A stretch of DNA of 64,000 nucleotides from Agrobacterium salinitolerans. GTDB lineage: Bacteria; Pseudomonadota; Alphaproteobacteria; Rhizobiales; Rhizobiaceae. Location: positions 62,001-126,000 of the forward strand of contig NZ_MRDH01000003.1 of assembly GCF_002008225.1 (NCBI RefSeq), given 5' to 3'. This document shows, one piece after another, positions 1-9,312 of this stretch. The first letter of the stretch is position 1; each line of letters begins with the position of its first letter. The notes beneath the pieces are model-generated. The model was not told where the DNA came from. It did no database searches and saw only the letters and a list, made by a program, of their open reading frames with translations. The translations under genes were made by a program, and so were the position numbers.

Positions 1-50
1 GGGCCATGTCGAGCGGCGTCAGTCGGTGGCTTAAGCAGAAATTGACAGAC

Positions 51-84
51 AAAAGCCCGCGAAACGAAGGTTTCGCGGGCTTTT
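51..84. terminator. Bidirectional intrinsic terminator
   Basis: A perfect 15-bp inverted repeat (51-65 against 70-84) with a 4-nt loop. The stem is GC-rich in the middle and flanked by A4 on the left and T4 on the right, so it can act on both strands. It lies just beyond the stop of the minus-strand permease and could also end a plus-strand gene arriving from outside the window. Confidence 0.85.
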
Positions 85-102
85 GTCGTTGAGCATCTCA
101 GA

Positions 103-1407
103 TCAGACTTCGTCCTTGCGGGACATAAGGATGCAGGCGAGCGTGATGAGCGCCGATACACAGAGATAGTAACCGACATAACCCATGCCGTAATTCACCT
201 GCAGCCATGTGGCGATGTAAGGCGCCAGCGATGCACCGAAAATGCCGGCCATGTTGAAGGTGATGGACGAGCCGGTGTAGCGCACCCGGGTCGGGAAGGG
301 CGCGGCAAGCGCTGTTCCAATCAGGCCGTAGGTCATGCCCATCAGCATCATCGCCAGAGCAGCAAAGACGAAGATCGAGCCTTCGCCACCGGACATCAGG
401 CCGGGCAGCAGGAAGGAGAACAGGCCGATCAGCACCGTCGTGATGATCAGGATTTCACGACGACCGAATTTTTCGGCGAGCTTGCCGGCGATCGGAATGA
501 AGATGCCGAAAACGATGGAACCGAGGATCTGCACTTCCAGCGCGTCGAGGAACGGGATTTTCAGAACCTTGACGTTGTAGGACAGCAGATAGGCGGTGCC
601 GATGTAGAAGAGCACGAAGGTGGCCAGCGCCACGAAGGTGCCGAGCACGAGGCTGCGCTTGTGGTTGCGGAACAGTTCCGCAACCGGCACGGCCACGCGC
701 TCTTCCTTTTCGATTGCCTTCTGGAAGTCGGGCGTTTCGGTGATCGACAGGCGAACCCACATGCCGACCGCGATCAGGATGATCGAGGCGACGAAGGGAA
801 TGCGCCAGCCCCAGCTCAAAAGCGCTTCCTGAGACATGAAGTGCAGCAGGATCCAGAACACGCCGGACGAAAGGAACAGGCCAACCGGTGCGCCGAGCTG
901 CGGGAACATGCCGTACCAGCTACGCTTACCCGGAGGTGCGTTTTCCGTGGCGAGCAGGACGGCGCCGCCCCATTCGCCACCGAGGCCGAAACCCTGGCCG
1001 AAGCGGCAAAGCGCGAGCAGCAGCGGGGCCAGAACGCCGGCGGTTTCATAGGATGGCAGGAGGCCGATCACGACGGTGGAGACGCCCATCGTGAGTAGAG
1101 CGGCGACAAGGGTGGTCTTGCGGCCGACACGGTCGCCATAGTGGCCGAAGACCACTGCGCCCAGCGGGCGGGCGAAAAAGGCGATGGAGAAGGTGGCGAA
1201 GGACGCCAGAAGCGCCGTCATCGGGTCACTGTTCGGGAAGAACAAGGTGGGGAACACGAGCACTGCGGCCGTGGCGTAAACGTAGAAGTCGAAAAACTCG
1301 ATGGTCGTGCCGACCAGACTGGCAGTGAGAACTCGTGCAGGCGAATTTGTCTTTACAACGTTCGAATTGTCAGCCGTCGGCGATACCGTAGATATCGCGT
1401 CGGTCAT
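103..1407 (-). CDS. MFS permease, metabolite:H+ symporter (MHS) family
   Basis: A 434-residue inner-membrane permease with about 12 hydrophobic segments. The loop after helix 2 carries the family signature GHYGDRVGRK (about residues 88-97), and the region around GLGGEWGGA (about 141-149) is typical of the ShiA/ProP/citrate-type MHS group, which imports small polar metabolites or carboxylates with protons. The substrate cannot be read from the sequence. It is encoded opposite to the following division cluster, separated by about 540 bases, and ends at the hairpin at 51-84. A hydrophilic N-terminus of about 28 residues precedes the first helix, which is normal for this group. Confidence 0.88.
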   Translation of the reverse strand: MTDAISTVSPTADNSNVVKTNSPARVLTASLVGTTIEFFDFYVYATAAVLVFPTLFFPNSDPMTALLASFATFSIAFFARPLGAVVFGHYGDRVGRKTTLVAALLTMGVSTVVIGLLPSYETAGVLAPLLLALCRFGQGFGLGGEWGGAVLLATENAPPGKRSWYGMFPQLGAPVGLFLSSGVFWILLHFMSQEALLSWGWRIPFVASIILIAVGMWVRLSITETPDFQKAIEKEERVAVPVAELFRNHKRSLVLGTFVALATFVLFYIGTAYLLSYNVKVLKIPFLDALEVQILGSIVFGIFIPIAGKLAEKFGRREILIITTVLIGLFSFLLPGLMSGGEGSIFVFAALAMMLMGMTYGLIGTALAAPFPTRVRYTGSSITFNMAGIFGASLAPYIATWLQVNYGMGYVGYYLCVSALITLACILMSRKDEV

Positions 1408-1950
1408 GGTATTGGTTCCATTTTGAATGATTTCAATGTCATGCCTTGGGAGGCGATGACTGCGTTAACGTAATTTTTGTGCTCAGGGAATGCTAAAAAA
1501 GAAATAATGCAGATATTGTGATCTATCAGCGCGACACGTGTGGTTATACCTCTCGACGATGCTTTGGCGATTGAGAGACTGATTCAGGCCGCGGTTTTAA
1601 AACGCTGAAACGCCAGATAATTTTCCCTAGGGAATAATCCCGTCTGTTAACGTTTCGACCTTGCCTTTATTGCAGAGCAGGCGCCGTGCGGCTGCCGTTT
1701 TATTTTCGATCATTGAAAACCTGTATGTTGCAATCCGTGCAACTCTCTGATTCCAAGGAGGGAATCCGGATCGGTGCTGATTCTTTAACGAAACTCGGCA
1801 CGTTGGACGCGGCGGTTAACGAAAGTAAACGATTCATTAACCTTAATGGCGTTTAACTGATCTCAAGGATCATGTGCCAGAATCACCGTTCGTCAAATCC
1901 GGTCGGTTCGGGGCGTGGTTCGTAACGGAGAGTTGGTGTCAGAGGGTTCG
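1408..1950. other. Intergenic control region between the permease and ddlB
   Basis: About 540 bases without a convincing gene. It must hold the divergent promoters for the minus-strand permease and for the ddlB-ftsQAZ block. Visible structure: a 12-bp perfect palindrome at 1623-1634 centred on CCTAGG, and a cluster of TTAA elements near 1816-1857. I could not assign a confident -35/-10 pair. Confidence 0.5.
1816..1857. promoter_or_regulatory. Cluster of TTAA elements, possible CtrA-binding region
   Basis: Four TTAA tetramers lie at 1816, 1837, 1843 and 1853. The last two form TTAA-N6-TTAAC and the middle two form the near-palindrome CATTAACCTTAATG. CtrA of alphaproteobacteria binds TTAA-N7-TTAA and single TTAACCAT half-sites, so this resembles but does not exactly match the consensus. 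The position about 100 bases before ddlB-ftsQAZ suits a cell-cycle control site. The assignment is inference. Confidence 0.35.
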
Positions 1951-2877
1951 ATGAGCGGCAAGCACGTAGCTGTTCTTTTGGGTGGATTTTCGTCGGAGCG
2001 GCCGGTCAGCCTGTCGTCGGGCAACGCTTGCGCGCAGGCTCTGGAAGACGAGGGCTACAAGGTCACCCGGGTCGATGTGGGGCGCGATATCGCCGCCGTA
2101 CTCGACGAGCTGCGCCCGGACGTCGCCTTCAATGCACTGCACGGTCCCTTCGGCGAAGACGGCACCATTCAGGGTATCCTCGAATATCTCGCGATTCCCT
2201 ATACGCATTCCGGCGTGCTGGCTTCCGCGCTCGCCATGGACAAGGCGCAGGCCAAGAAAGTTGCCGCGGCTGCCGGCATCCCGGTGGCTGCCGAGCGCGT
2301 CATGAACCGCTTCGATTTCAACAGCGAACATCCGCTTGCGCCGCCCTACGTCGTGAAGCCGGTGCGTGAAGGTTCGAGCTTCGGCGTGGTGATCGTCAAG
2401 GAAGACCAGTCGCACCCGCCGCAAATCCTCACCTCGTCGGAATGGCGTTACGGCGATCAGGTCATGGTCGAGCGCTATATTCACGGCCGGGAATTGACCT
2501 GCGGTGTACTCGACGGCGAGGCGCTGGGCGTCACCGAAGTGGTGCCGCTCGGTCACAATTTCTATGATTATGATGCGAAATATGCGGCTGGTGGCTCGAA
2601 ACATGTCATTCCCGCAGAAATTTCACCGAAAATTTACCAAAAAATTCAAACACTGGCGGTTATGGCGCATCGGGCGATCGGATGCCGTGGCGTAAGCCGT
2701 TCAGACTTTCGTTACGACGACCGTTTCTCAGAAGATGGCGAAGTTATCTGGCTTGAAGTGAATACGCAGCCGGGCATGACGCCGACCTCCCTGGTGCCGG
2801 AAATGGCGGCCCATGCTGGCCGCTCCTTTGGTAACCTTGTCAGCTGGATGGTGGAGGACGCTTCGTGTTTGCGGTGA
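1951..2877 (+). CDS. ddlB: D-alanine--D-alanine ligase
   Basis: ATP-grasp enzyme joining two D-alanines for the peptidoglycan pentapeptide. From the chosen ATG it has 308 residues, the usual Ddl length. Motifs seen: SSERPVS near residue 14 (the conserved glutamate that binds the first D-Ala), [14 protein letters not shown] in the ATP-grasp core, and EVNTQPGMT near the C-terminus (metal-binding glutamate and asparagine). An in-frame GTG at 1915 would add 12 unconserved residues. The ATG at 1951 begins the typical [12 protein letters not shown] start and has AGAGGG just upstream. The last codons overlap ftsQ by 13 bases, so translation is probably coupled within the dcw block. Confidence 0.95.
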   Translation: MSGKHVAVLLGGFSSERPVSLSSGNACAQALEDEGYKVTRVDVGRDIAAVLDELRPDVAFNALHGPFGEDGTIQGILEYLAIPYTHSGVLASALAMDKAQAKKVAAAAGIPVAAERVMNRFDFNSEHPLAPPYVVKPVREGSSFGVVIVKEDQSHPPQILTSSEWRYGDQVMVERYIHGRELTCGVLDGEALGVTEVVPLGHNFYDYDAKYAAGGSKHVIPAEISPKIYQKIQTLAVMAHRAIGCRGVSRSDFRYDDRFSEDGEVIWLEVNTQPGMTPTSLVPEMAAHAGRSFGNLVSWMVEDASCLR

Positions 2878-3797
2878 CCGGCAAAAAGTCGACGGCAAAA
2901 CAGCGCGAGCAATATGCGGCGGCGGCCAATGCCGACGATCGCAGGGTGCTGCCGCGTCCGCTGCGCCGCTTCGTGCGTTTCGGTGTCAGCCTTGCGACCG
3001 GACGCATTCACATTCCCGCCCATACCGGCACGATTTCGGCTTTCGCCTTTTACGCGGTGATCGGGCTTTACGGTATGTCGCTCGGTGGCCACACCAATAT
3101 CGTCACCCAGACGACGACCTCGGCTGCCGGTTTCGCAGTCGAGGATGTGAAGGTCTCGGGCAACCGGCAGACCTCCGAAATCGATGTATTCCAGCTTCTC
3201 GGCCTCGACGGCAGCACCTCGCTGATTGCGCTTGATATCGATGCGGCGCGCCGCAAGCTGGTGCAGCTTCCCTGGGTGGAAGATGTCGATATCCGCAAGG
3301 TGTATCCCAAGACCGTGGAAGTCCGGCTGAAGGAGCGTCAGGCCTTCGGCATCTGGCAGCACGGAACAGAACTGTCGTTGATCGAAAAAAATGGCAGCGT
3401 GATTGCGCCGTTGCGGGATAATAAATTCGCCTCCCTGCCGCTCTTCGTCGGCCGCGACGCGGAAACCGGTGCTGCCGGTTTTGTCGCGCAACTGGCCGAC
3501 TGGCCGGAAATCCGCAACCGCGTTCGCGCCTATGTCCGCATTGCCGGCCGCCGCTGGGATCTGCATCTCGATAACGGCATCGTCGTTAAGCTGCCGGAAG
3601 AAAACCTGCCGCAGGCGCTGCAATTGCTGGCGCGGCTCGATCTCGAGGAAAAGGTGCTGTCGCGCGATGTCGCCGCCGTCGATCTGCGGCTGTCGGACCG
3701 CACCACGATCCAGCTGACCGAGGGCGCCGCCGAGCGCCGTCAGGCCGCTGTCGACGCGCGCACCAAGGCTCTCAAGAAGGCGGAGAAGAACACATGA
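2865..3797 (+). CDS. ftsQ: Cell division protein FtsQ
   Basis: Bitopic divisome protein that links cytoplasmic FtsA/FtsZ to periplasmic septal wall synthesis. Its 310 residues comprise a basic cytoplasmic N-terminus, a hydrophobic segment at about 57-75, a POTRA domain (about 89-157, beginning near [11 protein letters not shown] and containing the [14 protein letters not shown] pattern), then the FtsQ beta domain to about 275 and a charged tail. The start is GTG and lies inside the end of ddlB. The stop overlaps the ftsA start as ATGA. The long N-terminal cytoplasmic extension is usual for rhizobial FtsQ. Confidence 0.93.
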   Translation: MFAVTGKKSTAKQREQYAAAANADDRRVLPRPLRRFVRFGVSLATGRIHIPAHTGTISAFAFYAVIGLYGMSLGGHTNIVTQTTTSAAGFAVEDVKVSGNRQTSEIDVFQLLGLDGSTSLIALDIDAARRKLVQLPWVEDVDIRKVYPKTVEVRLKERQAFGIWQHGTELSLIEKNGSVIAPLRDNKFASLPLFVGRDAETGAAGFVAQLADWPEIRNRVRAYVRIAGRRWDLHLDNGIVVKLPEENLPQALQLLARLDLEEKVLSRDVAAVDLRLSDRTTIQLTEGAAERRQAAVDARTKALKKAEKNT

Positions 3798-5125
3798 GCT
3801 TTTTCGGTTCTTCCCATTTCGGCCTGCCTCGCCTGAAGCCATTGTCTTCCAAGCGCAGCCACATCGTTTCGGTGCTCGACATCGGCTCGACCAAGGTCGT
3901 GTGCATGATCGGCCGGCTTACGCCGCGCCAGGAAAGCGAAATCCTGCCGGGTCGCACCCATAAGGTCGAAATCATCGGTATCGGCCATCAGCGCTCGCGC
4001 GGCGTAAAGTCCGGCGTGATCGCCGATCTTGACGCGCTCGAAGGCGTGATCCGTCTTTCGGTCGATGCGGCCGAGCGCATGGCGGGGCTTACCGTCGACA
4101 GCCTGATCGTCAATGTGTCGGCTGGCCGGCTGGCGAGCGATATCTACACCGCGAGCATCGATCTCGGCGGTCAGGAAGTGGAAGCAAGCGATCTGCGCAA
4201 GGTTCTGGTGGCGGCAAGCCAGCAATCCATGCGCCAGGACCGGGCCATCCTGCATTCGCTGCCAACAGGTTATTCTCTGGATGGCGAGCGCGGCATTCGT
4301 GATCCGCTCTCCATGTATGGCGATCTTCTAGGTGTCGATATGCATGTGGTGACTGTCGAACGCACGGCGCTGAAGAACCTCGAGCTTTGCGTCAATCGCG
4401 CGCATCTTTCGGTCGAGGGCATGGTGGCGACACCCTATGCCAGCGGTCTTGCGGCACTGGTGGATGACGAAGTTGAACTCGGCTGTGCGGCCATCGACAT
4501 GGGCGGCGGCACCACGACGATCTCGGTTTTCGCCGAAGGCCGGCTCATTCATACCGACGCAATCGGGCTTGGCGGCCATCACGTTACGACAGATCTTGCA
4601 CGAGGCCTCTCGACACGAATCGAAGATGCGGAGAGACTGAAGGTGGTGCATGGTTCGGCTTTGCTGAATGGCGCGGATGAGCGCGACATGATTTCGATCC
4701 CGCCGATTGGCGAAGACGATCGCGATCAACCATCGCAAGTTTCAAGAGCACTTGTTACCCGCATCGTGCGGGCACGTATCGAAGAGACGCTGGAATTGAT
4801 CCGTGATCGTATCCAGAAGTCCGGCTTCAGCCCGATTGTCGGCAAGCGCGTCGTCCTGACCGGCGGCGCAAGCCAGCTGACGGGTCTGCCGGAAACGGCG
4901 CGGCGCATCCTCGCCCGCAACGTTCGTATCGGCCGCCCCATGGGTGTGGCCGGTCTTCCGGTCGCGGCAAAGGGCCCTGCCTTTTCGACGGCGTGCGGAC
5001 TGATGATCTATCCGCAGGTGGCGGATATCGAAATTCATGCGGCGCAAGGCGGAATGTTCTCGCCGTTCGGCAACGGTAGCGGCCGGATAGCCCGGGTGGG
5101 GCAATGGCTGAAAGAGAGTTTTTGA
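3794..5125 (+). CDS. ftsA: Cell division protein FtsA
   Basis: Actin-like ATPase that tethers FtsZ to the membrane and recruits later division proteins. It has 443 residues. The phosphate-binding VLDIGSTKVVCMIG segment lies near residues 27-40, the SHS2-like 1C subdomain follows (GVKSGVIADL onward), and AIDMGGGTTTISV (about 232-244) is the second phosphate loop. The C-terminus ends in a short amphipathic stretch (IARVGQWLKESF) that fits the membrane-targeting helix. It overlaps ftsQ by four bases and is followed by a 91-base gap before ftsZ, which leaves room for an extra ftsZ promoter. Confidence 0.95.
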   Translation: MSFFGSSHFGLPRLKPLSSKRSHIVSVLDIGSTKVVCMIGRLTPRQESEILPGRTHKVEIIGIGHQRSRGVKSGVIADLDALEGVIRLSVDAAERMAGLTVDSLIVNVSAGRLASDIYTASIDLGGQEVEASDLRKVLVAASQQSMRQDRAILHSLPTGYSLDGERGIRDPLSMYGDLLGVDMHVVTVERTALKNLELCVNRAHLSVEGMVATPYASGLAALVDDEVELGCAAIDMGGGTTTISVFAEGRLIHTDAIGLGGHHVTTDLARGLSTRIEDAERLKVVHGSALLNGADERDMISIPPIGEDDRDQPSQVSRALVTRIVRARIEETLELIRDRIQKSGFSPIVGKRVVLTGGASQLTGLPETARRILARNVRIGRPMGVAGLPVAAKGPAFSTACGLMIYPQVADIEIHAAQGGMFSPFGNGSGRIARVGQWLKESF

Positions 5126-5216
5126 GTGGCCTCGTGGCGCAAGCCGGAGGTTTCAGAGTTGAGTTTCAAGAATCGGCCAGCGGGGCGATGCGGCCAGAGA
5201 AAGAAGGAATGTTAAA

Positions 5217-6965
5217 ATGACGATACAGCTGCAGAAGCCTGATATCACAGAGCTGAAGCCACGCATCACCGTCTTCGGTGTCGGCGGTGGCGGTGGTAAC
5301 GCTGTCAACAACATGATCACGGCCGGCCTCCAGGGCGTCGACTTCGTCGTCGCCAACACGGATGCGCAGGCGCTGACCATGACGAAGGCAGATCGGGTCA
5401 TTCAGCTCGGCGTCAACGTCACCGAGGGTCTCGGCGCCGGTTCGCAGCCGGAAGTCGGTCGCGCTGCCGCTGAAGAATGCATCGACGAGATCATCGATCA
5501 CCTGAACGGCACCCATATGTGCTTCGTCACCGCCGGCATGGGCGGCGGCACCGGCACGGGCGCTGCTCCCGTCGTCGCACAGGCTGCCCGCAACAAGGGC
5601 ATCCTGACGGTCGGCGTCGTTACCAAGCCTTTCCACTTCGAAGGCGGCCGCCGCATGCGTCTTGCCGAACAGGGCATCGAGGAACTGCAGAAGTCCGTCG
5701 ATACGCTGATCGTCATTCCGAACCAGAACCTCTTCCGTATTGCCAATGACAAGACGACCTTTGCGGACGCCTTCGCCATGGCCGACCAGGTTCTCTATTC
5801 CGGCGTTGCCTGCATTACCGACCTGATGGTGAAGGAAGGTCTCATCAACCTCGACTTCGCCGACGTCCGTTCGGTCATGCGCGAGATGGGCCGCGCGATG
5901 ATGGGCACCGGCGAGGCTTCCGGTCCGGGCCGTGCGATGCAGGCTGCGGAAGCGGCCATCGCCAACCCGCTGCTGGACGAAACCTCGATGAAGGGCGCAC
6001 AGGGCCTCTTGATCTCCATCACCGGTGGTCGCGATCTTACCCTGTTCGAAGTCGACGAAGCGGCGACCCGTATCCGCGAAGAAGTCGATCCGGATGCGAA
6101 CATCATCCTCGGCGCAACATTCGACGAAGCGCTGGAAGGTCTCATCCGCGTCTCCGTCGTTGCAACCGGCATTGACCGCGTTGCAGGCGTCGGCGAGCAG
6201 AACGTTGCCGAAATGCGCGCCGCAGCCGCCGCTGCAAAGCCGCTTATCCGTCCTTCCGCGGCCGTTGCTCCCGCTCCGGCCGCAGTCCAGCCTGCCGCAG
6301 TCTCGCAGGCACCGAAGGCCGTAGACCCGATCGCGCAGACCATCCGTTCGGCAGAAGCCGAAATGGAACGTGAACTCGGTTTCGCCGCACACCAGCAGCC
6401 GGCACAGGACTTCCGTCCGCAGAGCAAGCTGTTCGCATCTTCTCCGGCTGAAGCGCCGGCGGCTCTCCGTCCGGTTCAGCAGGCGGCTCCGGCTCCGGTA
6501 GCCCAGGCTCCGGCCTATCATGCTCCGGAACAGGTTTCCGCTCCGGCGCCGCGCATGCAGCAGCCGCAGGCGCCCGTCTATCAGGAGCCCGCACCGGTTG
6601 CGCGCCAGCCCGAGCCGGTTCGCATGCCGAAGGTCGAAGACTTCCCGCCGGTCGTCAAGGCCGAGATGGAACATCGCACCCATGCCGCTCCTGCCGCCCA
6701 GGAAGAGCGTGGCCCGATGGGTCTTCTGAAGCGCATCACCAACTCGCTTGGTCGCCGCGAAGAAGAAGAAGTTCCCTCCGACATGATGGACGCACCGAGC
6801 ATGGCTCCGCAGCAGCGCCGCGCGCCGCTTTCGCCGGAAGCAAGCCTCTACGCACCGCGTCGTGGCCAGCTTGACGACCACGGCCGCACAACGCCTGCCT
6901 CCTCCAGCCATCACGATGACGATCAGCTGGAAATCCCGGCCTTCCTGCGTCGCCAGTCCAACTAA
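5217..6965 (+). CDS. ftsZ: Cell division GTPase FtsZ
   Basis: Tubulin-like GTPase that forms the Z-ring. It has 582 residues, much longer than the roughly 390 of E. coli. The GTP-binding signature GGGTGTG is at 109-115 and the catalytic T7-loop segment NLDFAD at 211-216. A conserved GTPase/C-terminal domain ends near 320. About 230 residues of Pro/Ala/Gln-rich linker follow, and the protein ends in [12 protein letters not shown], the conserved tail that contacts FtsA and other partners. The ATG is preceded by AAGGAA. A strong hairpin terminator follows the stop. Rhizobiaceae often carry extra shorter ftsZ copies elsewhere. This one has the full tail and sits in the dcw cluster, so it should be the essential copy. 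Confidence 0.97.
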   Translation: MTIQLQKPDITELKPRITVFGVGGGGGNAVNNMITAGLQGVDFVVANTDAQALTMTKADRVIQLGVNVTEGLGAGSQPEVGRAAAEECIDEIIDHLNGTHMCFVTAGMGGGTGTGAAPVVAQAARNKGILTVGVVTKPFHFEGGRRMRLAEQGIEELQKSVDTLIVIPNQNLFRIANDKTTFADAFAMADQVLYSGVACITDLMVKEGLINLDFADVRSVMREMGRAMMGTGEASGPGRAMQAAEAAIANPLLDETSMKGAQGLLISITGGRDLTLFEVDEAATRIREEVDPDANIILGATFDEALEGLIRVSVVATGIDRVAGVGEQNVAEMRAAAAAAKPLIRPSAAVAPAPAAVQPAAVSQAPKAVDPIAQTIRSAEAEMERELGFAAHQQPAQDFRPQSKLFASSPAEAPAALRPVQQAAPAPVAQAPAYHAPEQVSAPAPRMQQPQAPVYQEPAPVARQPEPVRMPKVEDFPPVVKAEMEHRTHAAPAAQEERGPMGLLKRITNSLGRREEEEVPSDMMDAPSMAPQQRRAPLSPEASLYAPRRGQLDDHGRTTPASSSHHDDDQLEIPAFLRRQSN

Positions 6966-6988
6966 AGGCGATTCCATAATCCCCTTGA

Positions 6989-7019
6989 AACGCCCGGATC
7001 ACACGATCCGGGCGTTTTG
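6989..7019 (+). terminator. Intrinsic terminator after ftsZ
   Basis: A perfect 12-bp stem (6989-7000 with 7005-7016) with an ACAC loop, followed by a short T-tract. It ends the ddlB-ftsQAZ transcript 24 bases after the ftsZ stop and separates it from lpxC. Confidence 0.88.
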
Positions 7020-7033
7020 TTTATTTCACGTTG

Positions 7034-7048
7034 TTAACACTAAATTAA
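7034..7048. promoter_or_regulatory. TTAA-N7-TTAA motif, candidate CtrA site
   Basis: TTAA at 7034-7037 and TTAA at 7045-7048 are separated by exactly 7 bases, matching the full CtrA consensus of alphaproteobacteria. It lies between the ftsZ terminator and lpxC, about 190 bases before the lpxC start. That CtrA binds here is inference. Confidence 0.4.
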
Positions 7049-7237
7049 TTCGTATTTTCAACGGCTTGTGCATGTAACAATCCGAAACGAACAGTGATTT
7101 GTCGTGGCACCTACATGTGCGTATGTATGAGGCTGGGTAAAGGAACAGATTGACTTTGCCGGTCGTTAAAAGCCGGCTTGAAAACTTTGAACGGCGCTGG
7201 CCCAAGCGGCGCGGTTCGCAAAACAAGGCATATTCGC

Positions 7238-8197
7238 ATGACCATCGGACTGCTCGGATTTCAGACAACTATCGCACATGCTGTTCAGCTTAAAGGCATT
7301 GGCGTGCATTCCGGCAATCCGGTCTCGATGACGTTCCAGCCCGCAGAAGCTGGAACGGGCATCGTTTTCAATCGCCTTCATGACAATGGCAGCGTTACCG
7401 AACTGAAGGCGGTGTCCGCCAATGTCGGTAACACCGATCTTTGCACGGTGCTCGGCCGCTCGCTGACGCAGTCTGTCGCGACGATCGAGCATGTCATGGC
7501 CGCCATTTACGCCATGGGCCTCGACAACCTCATCATCGAGGTCGACGGTCCGGAAGTTCCGATCATGGACGGCAGCTCGGCGCCTTTCATCGAGGCGATC
7601 GAATCCGTCGGCATCAAGAACCTCGGCGTGAAGCGCCGCTATATCCGCGTCACGAAGCCGGTGCGTATTGATTCGGGCGCTTCCTGGGCGGAATTCCGTC
7701 CTTACGACGGTACGCGCTTCGAGGTGGATATCGATTTCGACACGCCGCTGATCGGCAAGCAGTCCTGGAAGGGCGACCTGACGGCGGAAACCTTCAAGAA
7801 CGAACTGTCGCGTGCCCGTACCTTCGGTTTCATGCGTGACGTGGAGCGCCTGTGGGCCGCCGGTTATGCGCTCGGCTCTTCGCTTGAGAACTCGGTCGTC
7901 ATTTCCGATGACAACAGCGTCATCAACATGGAAGGCCTGCGTTACGCCAAGGACGAATTCGTCCGTCACAAGACGCTGGACGCCGTGGGCGATCTGGCGC
8001 TTGCCGGGGCGCAGTTCATCGGCTGCTACCGCTCCTACCGCGGCGGCCACAAGGTCAATGCGAATGCGCTGAAGGCGCTTTTGAGCGACCGCACGGCCTA
8101 TGAGATCGTCGAAGCGCCGGCAGCCCGCAACCAGATGGTTCGCGCCCGCGAATTCGTTGCTGTCAACATGCCGGAATTCGCACCCTGGTCTGCTTGA
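7238..8197 (+). CDS. lpxC: UDP-3-O-acyl-N-acetylglucosamine deacetylase
   Basis: Zinc amidase catalysing the committed step of lipid A synthesis in the cytoplasm. It has 319 residues from the ATG at 7238. Zinc ligands and catalytic motifs are visible: TIEHVMAA (first His) and VRHKTLDAVGDLALAG (His and Asp), plus the C-terminal GGHKVN segment. An upstream in-frame start at 7178 would add 20 unconserved residues. The chosen start has AAGG 9 bases upstream and gives the typical LGFQTTIAHAVQLKGIGVHSG opening. It is bounded by terminators on both sides, so it appears to be its own transcription unit. Confidence 0.95.
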   Translation: MTIGLLGFQTTIAHAVQLKGIGVHSGNPVSMTFQPAEAGTGIVFNRLHDNGSVTELKAVSANVGNTDLCTVLGRSLTQSVATIEHVMAAIYAMGLDNLIIEVDGPEVPIMDGSSAPFIEAIESVGIKNLGVKRRYIRVTKPVRIDSGASWAEFRPYDGTRFEVDIDFDTPLIGKQSWKGDLTAETFKNELSRARTFGFMRDVERLWAAGYALGSSLENSVVISDDNSVINMEGLRYAKDEFVRHKTLDAVGDLALAGAQFIGCYRSYRGGHKVNANALKALLSDRTAYEIVEAPAARNQMVRAREFVAVNMPEFAPWSA

Positions 8198-8224
8198 GTT
8201 CCTTCGCAGGCTATCAATTGACAG

Positions 8225-8255
8225 AAAAAGCCGCTCCCTTTGGGGCGGCTTTTTC
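8225..8255 (+). terminator. Intrinsic terminator after lpxC
   Basis: Stem AAAAAGCCGC / GCGGCTTTTT (8225-8234 with 8245-8254), with further CCC/GGG pairing inside, ending in a T-tract. The symmetric A and T runs could let it work on both strands. Confidence 0.85.
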
Positions 8256-8430
8256 GTGATGCGAACAAGAAGTTGCGTTATATCGTCTGATATTCATGCG
8301 ATTGCATGGGTGGATGCCATAAAAATGCGTTAATGCGTCATCATTGCGTTGCCCTGCGGATGCTTTTATGGCTAGAACGCCATTGCAAAGCCGATGCTTA
8401 TGTATTTGCGCGGGAAGTGGGAACTGTCGA

Positions 8431-9297
8431 ATGAAGCATGTAGGGTCTGGTGCAATGAAGGGTACGATGCGGGGGATCGCCGTTTCGTTGATGTTGGTCG
8501 GCGCGAGTGTCGCCATCACGGCCTGCCAGTCCGATCCGGATATCGACATCACCAAGCTCGGCGTCGAGACCGATCCGCCTGACGTTCTGTACAAGCAGGG
8601 GCTTGCCAACATGAACGCCGGCAACATGACAGAAGCCTCACGCAAGTTCGAGGCGATCGACAAGCAATATCCGTTCACCGAATGGGGCCAGAAGGCGCTG
8701 GTGATGCAGACTTTTATCGCCACACGCACCAACAAGAATGATGTGGCGATTACCACTGGCAGCCGGTTCCTGCGGCAATATCCGCGCGCGAAAGATGCCG
8801 CTTATGTTCAGTACATGATCGGCCTTGCCTATTCGAAGCAGATTTCCGATGTCACACAGGACCAGCGCGCAGCACAGCGCACCGTCGAGGCGATGAACAA
8901 GGTCGTCAACGACTATCCCGATTCGGAATATGTCGCCGATGCACAGGCCAAGATCCGTTTTGCCCGCGACCAGCTCGCCGGCCGCGAAATGCAGGTCGGC
9001 CGTTATTATCTTGAGCGCAAGGAATATCTCGCTGCCGTTTCGCGTTTCCGCATCGTCGTCGAGCAATACCAGAACACCAACCAGATCGAGGAAGCGCTGG
9101 CGCGTCTGACCGAAGCCTATTACGCCATGGGCCTGGTGGACGAAGCGCAGACCGCGGCTGCCGTTCTTGGTAACAACTATCCTGACAGCCAATGGTATGC
9201 GGATTCCTACAAGCTGCTGAAGGGTCAGGGGCTGGAGCCGCGTGAAAACAAGGGGTCCTGGATTTCGCGCGCCGGCAAGAAGCTCATCGGCGCTTGA
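8431..9297 (+). CDS. bamD: Outer membrane assembly lipoprotein BamD
   Basis: Essential lipoprotein of the Bam complex, which inserts beta-barrel proteins into the outer membrane. From the ATG at 8431 it has 288 residues: a lipoprotein signal peptide with lipobox ITAC (Cys32), then TPR-type repeats (for example DVLYKQGLANMNAGN and ALVMQTFIATR) over most of the length. Upstream in-frame ATGs (8344, 8368) would spoil the signal peptide. GGAAG lies about 14 bases before the chosen start. Another ATG at 8455 is also possible. It precedes recN by 15 bases, as is common in alphaproteobacteria. Confidence 0.93.
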   Translation: MKHVGSGAMKGTMRGIAVSLMLVGASVAITACQSDPDIDITKLGVETDPPDVLYKQGLANMNAGNMTEASRKFEAIDKQYPFTEWGQKALVMQTFIATRTNKNDVAITTGSRFLRQYPRAKDAAYVQYMIGLAYSKQISDVTQDQRAAQRTVEAMNKVVNDYPDSEYVADAQAKIRFARDQLAGREMQVGRYYLERKEYLAAVSRFRIVVEQYQNTNQIEEALARLTEAYYAMGLVDEAQTAAAVLGNNYPDSQWYADSYKLLKGQGLEPRENKGSWISRAGKKLIGA

Positions 9298-9312
9298 GAC
9301 GGGGCATAGGCC

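Noticed and set aside
1-45. Possible 3' end of a plus-strand gene before the first terminator
   Set aside because: Three frames reach a stop or run on, but fewer than 15 codons are visible and none shows a recognisable ending.
5166-6977. 603-codon open frame on the minus strand across ftsZ
   Set aside because: It is the antisense shadow of the GC-rich ftsZ gene; the translation is His/Arg/Gly-rich without family patterns. The same holds for long antisense frames over ligA (11047-12849), uvrD (31700-33112 and 33167-34507), the FAD oxidase (39415-40770) and the AsmA gene (43208-44791).
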